Below, piece by piece: positions 8,115 through 11,668 of a stretch of 11,668 nucleotides of DNA (within the stretch, counting starts at the first letter, position 1; each line of letters begins with the position of its first letter). The notes under the pieces are model-generated. The model was not told the DNA's origin and did no database searches. It was given only the letters and a program-made list of their open reading frames with translations. The position numbers were made by a program, and so were the translations under genes. Source of the DNA: Flavobacteriaceae bacterium (lineage in GTDB: Bacteria; Bacteroidota; Bacteroidia; Flavobacteriales; Flavobacteriaceae); the NCBI GenBank assembly GCA_002729755.1, contig PBYT01000004.1:72407-84074 (forward strand). The letters run 5' to 3'.

Positions 8115-8915
8115 TTATAGTTTATACATTTTCATAACAATTTTTTCAAAAATCATATCTGGGATAAATTCTTTAAGAGTTACAAGTTTTTGAATAAATT
8201 TCCCAGAAAGGTAATGAATTTTAGGATTTTTAGAATTTATGATCTTAAAAACCAAATCGGCTATTTCTTTAGGATCATTTCCCTTTTTTGTCATTCCTTT
8301 TGTAACAGCTTTAGTAAAACCTGAATATTCAGCTTTATATGGTGAATTAGCAACTAAAATAGTATCTCTTCTATTTTCAATGATTTCTGTCTTATAATCT
8401 CCGGGGGCTAAGTTAACGACCTTAATATTAAATTTTTTTAATTCCATATTTAATGACTCTCCTAGTAGGTTTAATGATGATTTTGACGCGCAATAGATAC
8501 TTTGAAATGGCAAACCTAGATATCCGGCAATAGAAGTAATATTTATAATTAGCCCAGACATATTATTTCTCATGTGAGGGACAATCTTTTGTATTAGATT
8601 TATTTGACCAAAAAAATTTGTCTCGTATAGCCTTTTTATTTCAGACATATCAGAAGATTCTACTGGACCAGTTATACTAATACCCGCATTATTAATTAAA
8701 ATATCTATTTTTCCATGTTTATCAATTAAATAATCAGTTATTCTTTCTGCATCTTGATATTCAGTAATATCTAATTTGAGTAATTTATACTTACCTTCAA
8801 TTTCTTTTGGGTTTCTAGAAGTTCCATAAACTATAAAATCATGATTAGATAGTTTTTCAGCAATTGATCTTCCAAAACCTGAAGAAGCACCAGTAATTAA
8901 TACTACTTTTGACAT
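8115..8915 (-). CDS. Classical short-chain dehydrogenase/reductase, substrate unknown
   Basis: The 266-residue protein is an NAD(P)-dependent oxidoreductase with a Rossmann fold. The nucleotide loop TGASSGFG is at 8-15, the adenine-pocket Asp at D49 in KLDIT, NNAG at 75-78, the catalytic Asn in YETNFFG at N100, Ser at S128 in NITSIAG, and YCASK with Y141 and K145. The tetrad is thus complete. An arginine after beta-strand 2 (GTSRNP, R34) hints at NADPH preference. The substrate-binding region after PGDYKTE (171-177) is long, and the tail ending MIFEKIVMKMYKL is hydrophobic and amphipathic, as in retinol-dehydrogenase-like SDRs. That does not fix the substrate. It is the upstream gene of a probable two-gene transcript with transaldolase, though a shared pathway is not evident. 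Its start is 29 bases from that of the divergent cyclotransferase gene. Confidence 0.93.
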   Translation of the reverse strand: MSKVVLITGASSGFGRSIAEKLSNHDFIVYGTSRNPKEIEGKYKLLKLDITEYQDAERITDYLIDKHGKIDILINNAGISITGPVESSDMSEIKRLYETNFFGQINLIQKIVPHMRNNMSGLIINITSIAGYLGLPFQSIYCASKSSLNLLGESLNMELKKFNIKVVNLAPGDYKTEIIENRRDTILVANSPYKAEYSGFTKAVTKGMTKKGNDPKEIADLVFKIINSKNPKIHYLSGKFIQKLVTLKEFIPDMIFEKIVMKMYKL

Positions 8916-8940
8916 AATTTATTTAAATATATTAAATTTA
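8907..8940 (+). promoter_or_regulatory. Candidate promoter of the cyclotransferase gene
   Basis: TTTTG at 8907-8911 (within the first codons of the divergent dehydrogenase gene) is followed after 21 bases by TAAATTTA at 8933-8940, one base from the TAnnTTTG -7 consensus. Initiation about six bases later would fall at or just inside the ATG at 8945, giving a leaderless or near-leaderless message. Inferred from motif and spacing. Confidence 0.35.
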
Positions 8941-8946
8941 ATATAT
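8927..8946. repeat. Perfect 20-base palindrome in the divergent promoter gap
   Basis: ATATATTAAATTTAATATAT is perfectly self-complementary about 8936/8937. It fills most of the 29-base gap between the dehydrogenase and cyclotransferase starts and runs into the cyclotransferase ATG. Its core TAAATTTA reads the same on both strands, so one box could serve as the -7 element in both directions, or the dyad could be an operator. Composition is pure A/T, so chance symmetry is possible. Confidence 0.6.
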
Positions 8947-9967
8947 GAAACAGCTATTATTGATTTTAAGTTTATTTCTGATCTCAAATTGTGAAAATAA
9001 TAATTCTAAAGATTTTAAACTTAAAATTCAATCATCAAATAAAACTATTAAACTGAATGATACAATCAATATAGAAATATCAAATAAAAAGGATATTCTT
9101 ATTGATTCTATCAAACTATTTATAAATGATAAAAGCGTTAAAAAAGAAGTTATCTTAAATGACTATATTCTTGGAAATCATAATGTTAAAGCATTTATTT
9201 ATAGTAATGGTAAATCCTTTACATTAAATGAGTCGTTTGATATTTATTCCAATATTATACCAACACTTTATAGATATGAAATTATAAATGAATTTAAACA
9301 TGATGATAAAGCGTATACTCAAGGATTAGAATTCTATAATGATGTATTATATGAAAGCACAGGATTAAATGGAAAATCAACCTTAAGAAAAGTTAATTAT
9401 AAAACTGGAGGAGTGCTTAAGTCTATTGATATAGATTATGAATATTTTGCAGAAGGCATTACTATACTGAATGATAATATATATCAACTTACTTGGAAAA
9501 ATCAAATAGGATTTATCTATAATACAGATCTTGAATATAAAAGGTCATTTAACTATGGTAAAAGCGTTCAAGGTTGGGGTTTATGTAATGATGGTGAATT
9601 TATATATAAATCTGATGGAACTAATAAAATATGGCTATTAGATAAAGATACATTGAAAGAAATTAGGAATATTGAGGTTATGACAAACAAATCAAAGATT
9701 AAAAACATTAATGAGCTTGAATACATTAATGGAAAAATTTATGCTAACACCTATCAATTAAATAGAGATGTTGTAATTATAATAAATCCTAATAATGGAG
9801 TAGTTGAAGGTGTAATTGATTTTACAGGAATTAGAGATTTAGTTAAAAAATCTCCAGATCTCGATGTAATGAATGGTATAGCTTATAATTCAAATACTAA
9901 TAAATTATATGTCACTGGGAAAAACTGGAATAAAATATTTGAAATAAAAATAGTCGATAATAATTAA
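8945..9967 (+). CDS. Glutaminyl-peptide cyclotransferase (plant-type propeller), lipoprotein
   Basis: This enzyme converts N-terminal glutamine of peptides to pyroglutamate, releasing ammonia. The 340-residue protein begins with a short lipoprotein signal ending LFLISNC, with C16 as the likely lipidated residue; Asn at -1 is unusual but tolerable. No strongly acidic export signal follows the Cys, so the face of the envelope is uncertain. Residues about 22-105 form a lysine-rich beta-strand segment that looks like a small Ig-like domain. Residues about 108-337 match the five-bladed propeller of papaya-type cyclotransferase: [20 protein letters not shown] (124-143), [16 protein letters not shown] (169-184), [24 protein letters not shown] (210-226), [18 protein letters not shown] (254-271), DVMNGIAYN and [14 protein letters not shown] (321-334). 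The ESTG and NELEY segments are intact. Its stop overlaps that of glyA by four bases. Confidence 0.93.
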   Translation: MKQLLLILSLFLISNCENNNSKDFKLKIQSSNKTIKLNDTINIEISNKKDILIDSIKLFINDKSVKKEVILNDYILGNHNVKAFIYSNGKSFTLNESFDIYSNIIPTLYRYEIINEFKHDDKAYTQGLEFYNDVLYESTGLNGKSTLRKVNYKTGGVLKSIDIDYEYFAEGITILNDNIYQLTWKNQIGFIYNTDLEYKRSFNYGKSVQGWGLCNDGEFIYKSDGTNKIWLLDKDTLKEIRNIEVMTNKSKIKNINELEYINGKIYANTYQLNRDVVIIINPNNGVVEGVIDFTGIRDLVKKSPDLDVMNGIAYNSNTNKLYVTGKNWNKIFEIKIVDNN

Positions 9968-11232
9968 GCAAATAAAGGCCTGTCTTTCATTTGTTTCTTT
10001 ACATTATCAGATATTGAATTCAACTTTTCATCATTCTCATAATTATTTATTGCATCATTTATAGACTGGGCAACAAATCCCATATCCTCTTCTTTAAACC
10101 CTCTAGTAGTAATAGCTGGAGTTCCAATCCTAATACCTGATGTAACAAATGGTGATTGTTCATCATAAGGAATCATATTCTTGTTTACAGTAATATTAGC
10201 TTTACCAAGTGATGTTTCTGCATCTTTTCCAGTGATGTTTTTATTCCTTAAGTCAATTAATAAAAGATGATTATCTGTACCTCCTGAAACAATATTGAAA
10301 TCTAAATCTAATAAATCAGATGATAATTTTTTTGAATTTAGTTGAATCTGTGTAACATAATCCTTAAAAGATGGAAGAAGAGCTTCCCCAAAAGCAACAC
10401 CTTTAGCAGCAATAACATGTTCTAGTGGACCGCCTTGATTACCAGGAAAAATAGCACCATCTAAAACAGATGACATTTTTTTAAGATTACCATTTTTAAA
10501 TTTTAAACCAAAAGGATTATCAAAATCTTTTCCCATCATTATTATTCCACCTCTTGGACCTCTAAGTGTTTTATGTGTTGTTGATGTTATTACATCGCAA
10601 TAAGGGACTGGATCATTTAATAGGCCTCTAGCAATTAGTCCTGCAGGGTGAGCTATGTCTGCATGTAATATAGATCCTACTTCATCTGCAATTTCTCTAA
10701 ATTTTGAATAATCCATATCTCTAGAATATGCAGAAGCTCCAACAATAATTAAATTTGGTTTTACTTCTTTAGCTCTTTGGAGTATTTGTTTATAGTCAAA
10801 CACTCCATCCTGATTTAACTTATAAAAACTTGATTTATATAGTTTTCCGGAAAAATTAAATGAAGATCCATGAGTAAGATGACCTCCATGAGAGAGATCT
10901 AAACCTAGAATTTTATCTCCAGGTTTTAAAAATGCATCAAATACAGCTGAATTAGCTTGTGAGCCTGAATGAGGTTGTACATTAGCATAATCAACAGAAA
11001 AAAGTTCTTTTAGTCTGTTTATTGCTATACTTTCTATTTCATCTACTACTTCACAACCTCCATAATATCTTTTCCCTGGATATCCCTCAGCATATTTATT
11101 AGTAAGTATTGAACCTGTAGCCTTCATTACATTATCACTTGCAAAATTTTCTGAAGCTATTAACTCAAGACCATTAATTTGTCTTTCTTTCTCCTTTAAG
11201 ATTAAATCAAAAATTTCTTTATCGTTGTTCAT
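9964..11232 (-). CDS. glyA: Serine hydroxymethyltransferase
   Basis: This PLP enzyme interconverts serine plus tetrahydrofolate with glycine plus 5,10-methylene-tetrahydrofolate, the main source of one-carbon units; it is cytoplasmic. The 422-residue length is normal. Conserved segments in order are [12 protein letters not shown] (21-32), [16 protein letters not shown] (44-59), [10 protein letters not shown] (85-94), [10 protein letters not shown] (113-122), [14 protein letters not shown] (190-203) with the cofactor-contacting Asp, and [13 protein letters not shown] (217-229) with the Schiff-base lysine K221. Next come [17 protein letters not shown] (262-278) and [14 protein letters not shown] (365-378), which carries a carboxylate-binding Arg. 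Nothing is missing. The ATG start fits the family N-terminus; no Shine-Dalgarno precedes it. It diverges from smpB across 47 bases and runs into the cyclotransferase gene at its 3' end, sharing the TTAA that forms both stops. Confidence 0.98.
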   Translation of the reverse strand: MNNDKEIFDLILKEKERQINGLELIASENFASDNVMKATGSILTNKYAEGYPGKRYYGGCEVVDEIESIAINRLKELFSVDYANVQPHSGSQANSAVFDAFLKPGDKILGLDLSHGGHLTHGSSFNFSGKLYKSSFYKLNQDGVFDYKQILQRAKEVKPNLIIVGASAYSRDMDYSKFREIADEVGSILHADIAHPAGLIARGLLNDPVPYCDVITSTTHKTLRGPRGGIIMMGKDFDNPFGLKFKNGNLKKMSSVLDGAIFPGNQGGPLEHVIAAKGVAFGEALLPSFKDYVTQIQLNSKKLSSDLLDLDFNIVSGGTDNHLLLIDLRNKNITGKDAETSLGKANITVNKNMIPYDEQSPFVTSGIRIGTPAITTRGFKEEDMGFVAQSINDAINNYENDEKLNSISDNVKKQMKDRPLFA

Positions 11233-11242
11233 TTAAAAAAAG

Positions 11243-11275
11243 TTTATCAGCTAAAATAACAAATTTGTAATTTTA
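11243..11275 (+). promoter_or_regulatory. Candidate smpB promoter
   Basis: TAATTTTA at 11268-11275 is one base from the -7 consensus TAnnTTTG. TTTA at 11243-11246 stands 21 bases upstream in the -33 place. Initiation would fall at about 11280, at the ATG itself. Both elements are imperfect, so this is weak evidence. Confidence 0.25.
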
Positions 11276-11292
11276 CAGTATGAAGAATTCAA
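11259..11292 (-). promoter_or_regulatory. Candidate glyA promoter overlapping a 10-base palindrome
   Basis: ACAAATTTGT at 11259-11268 is a perfect palindrome in the glyA/smpB gap. Read on the minus strand, CAAATTTG differs from TAnnTTTG by one base. TTG (11292-11290 on the minus strand, inside the first smpB codons) lies 22 bases upstream as a -33 candidate. Initiation near 11254 would give glyA a leader of about 20 bases. Inference from motif and spacing only. Confidence 0.3.
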
Positions 11293-11668
11293 TTAATATA
11301 AAAAATAGGAAAGCTAAATATGATTATCATGTACTTGATACGTATGTGTCAGGGATTGTATTATCTGGAAATGAGATAAAATCAATTCGTGAATCAAAAG
11401 CATCTTTGAATAATTGTTATTGTGAATTTGACACGAGTAATGAGTTATATATTATTAATATGAATATTGATGAATATGTAAATTCTAACGAAAAGGACTA
11501 TTCTCCACAAAAAAAGAGAAAATTATTATTAAATAAGAATGAACTTAAAAAACTTACAAAAGAATCTATAAATCCTGGTGTTACAATTGTACCATTAAAC
11601 TTATTTATTAATAAGAAAGGCTTAGCAAAAATTACAATAGCTATAGCAAAAGGTAAGAAAGAATTCGA
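11280..11668 (+). CDS. smpB: SsrA-binding protein SmpB, 3' end cut off by the window
   Basis: SmpB binds tmRNA and brings it to ribosomes stalled on broken messages (trans-translation). From the ATG at 11280, 129 residues are visible of about 150; the C-terminal tail that enters the decoding centre lies outside. Family segments are NRKAKYDYHVLDTYVSGIVL (9-28), GNEIKSIRESKASLNN (30-45), YSPQKKRKLLLNKNELKKL (74-92), GVTIVPLNLFINKKGLAKI (100-118) and IAKGKKEF (122-129). These cover the OB-like beta-barrel that holds the tRNA-like domain of tmRNA. The spacing from the start to NRKA fits known SmpB proteins, supporting this start. No tmRNA gene is in the window. Confidence 0.96.
   Translation, partial: MKNSINIKNRKAKYDYHVLDTYVSGIVLSGNEIKSIRESKASLNNCYCEFDTSNELYIINMNIDEYVNSNEKDYSPQKKRKLLLNKNELKKLTKESINPGVTIVPLNLFINKKGLAKITIAIAKGKKEF

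Noticed and set aside
7450..8915. Dehydrogenase plus transaldolase as a dedicated sugar pathway
   Set aside because: Only the 11-base spacing and shared strand support a link. The dehydrogenase substrate is unknown, and compact genomes often co-transcribe unrelated genes.
1..11668. Defence system, mobile element, CRISPR array or new multi-gene system
   Set aside because: Every long frame is a recognisable housekeeping or envelope protein. There are no direct-repeat arrays, transposase or integrase motifs, and no gap over 50 bases in which an unlisted gene could hide.

Overview
The window looks like a piece of a small, streamlined chromosome from a marine-type flavobacterium (phylum Bacteroidetes). 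The grounds are strong A+T richness by eye, start sites without Shine-Dalgarno sequences, promoter-like TAnnTTTG boxes of the Bacteroidetes sigma type, two predicted lipoproteins, and an ABC-F ATPase with the degenerate second nucleotide site I associate with Bacteroidetes homologues. The assignment rests on family recognition, not on a search. Coding is almost continuous: the longest non-coding gap is 47 bases, so no gene-free stretch over 300 bases exists. I see no tRNA, rRNA, insertion sequence, CRISPR array or phage gene.

Layout from left to right. The 3' part of recG (replication-fork helicase; its frame is open from base 1) is followed after 34 bases by pheT (phenylalanyl-tRNA synthetase beta chain) on the same strand. 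Facing pheT with no spacer is a YbiT-like ABC-F translation factor on the minus strand. Twelve bases beyond its start, a lipoprotein with a thioredoxin-like C-terminal domain lacking the CxxC motif runs on the plus strand. It overlaps by seven bases the end of a minus-strand pair: a short-chain dehydrogenase/reductase and, downstream of it, a small transaldolase. Diverging from that pair over a 29-base gap is a lipoprotein glutaminyl-peptide cyclotransferase, whose stop overlaps by four bases the stop of glyA (serine hydroxymethyltransferase, minus strand). After a 47-base divergent gap the 5' part of smpB (trans-translation) begins and runs off the window.

Most genes are housekeeping and do not form a common pathway. 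Three touch translation (pheT, the ABC-F protein, smpB), two serve central metabolism (tal, glyA), one serves DNA repair (recG), and two act at the cell envelope (the thioredoxin-like lipoprotein and the cyclotransferase). All three convergent junctions abut or overlap, and all three divergent junctions are under 50 bases, so promoters must sit inside or against neighbouring coding sequence.

I did not find a clear new multi-gene system. The points most worth following are the single-site architecture of the ABC-F protein, the redox-dead thioredoxin-like lipoprotein, the plant-type cyclotransferase as a possible agent of the Bacteroidetes N-terminal glutamine rule, and the AAATTT-centred palindromes in two divergent promoter gaps.
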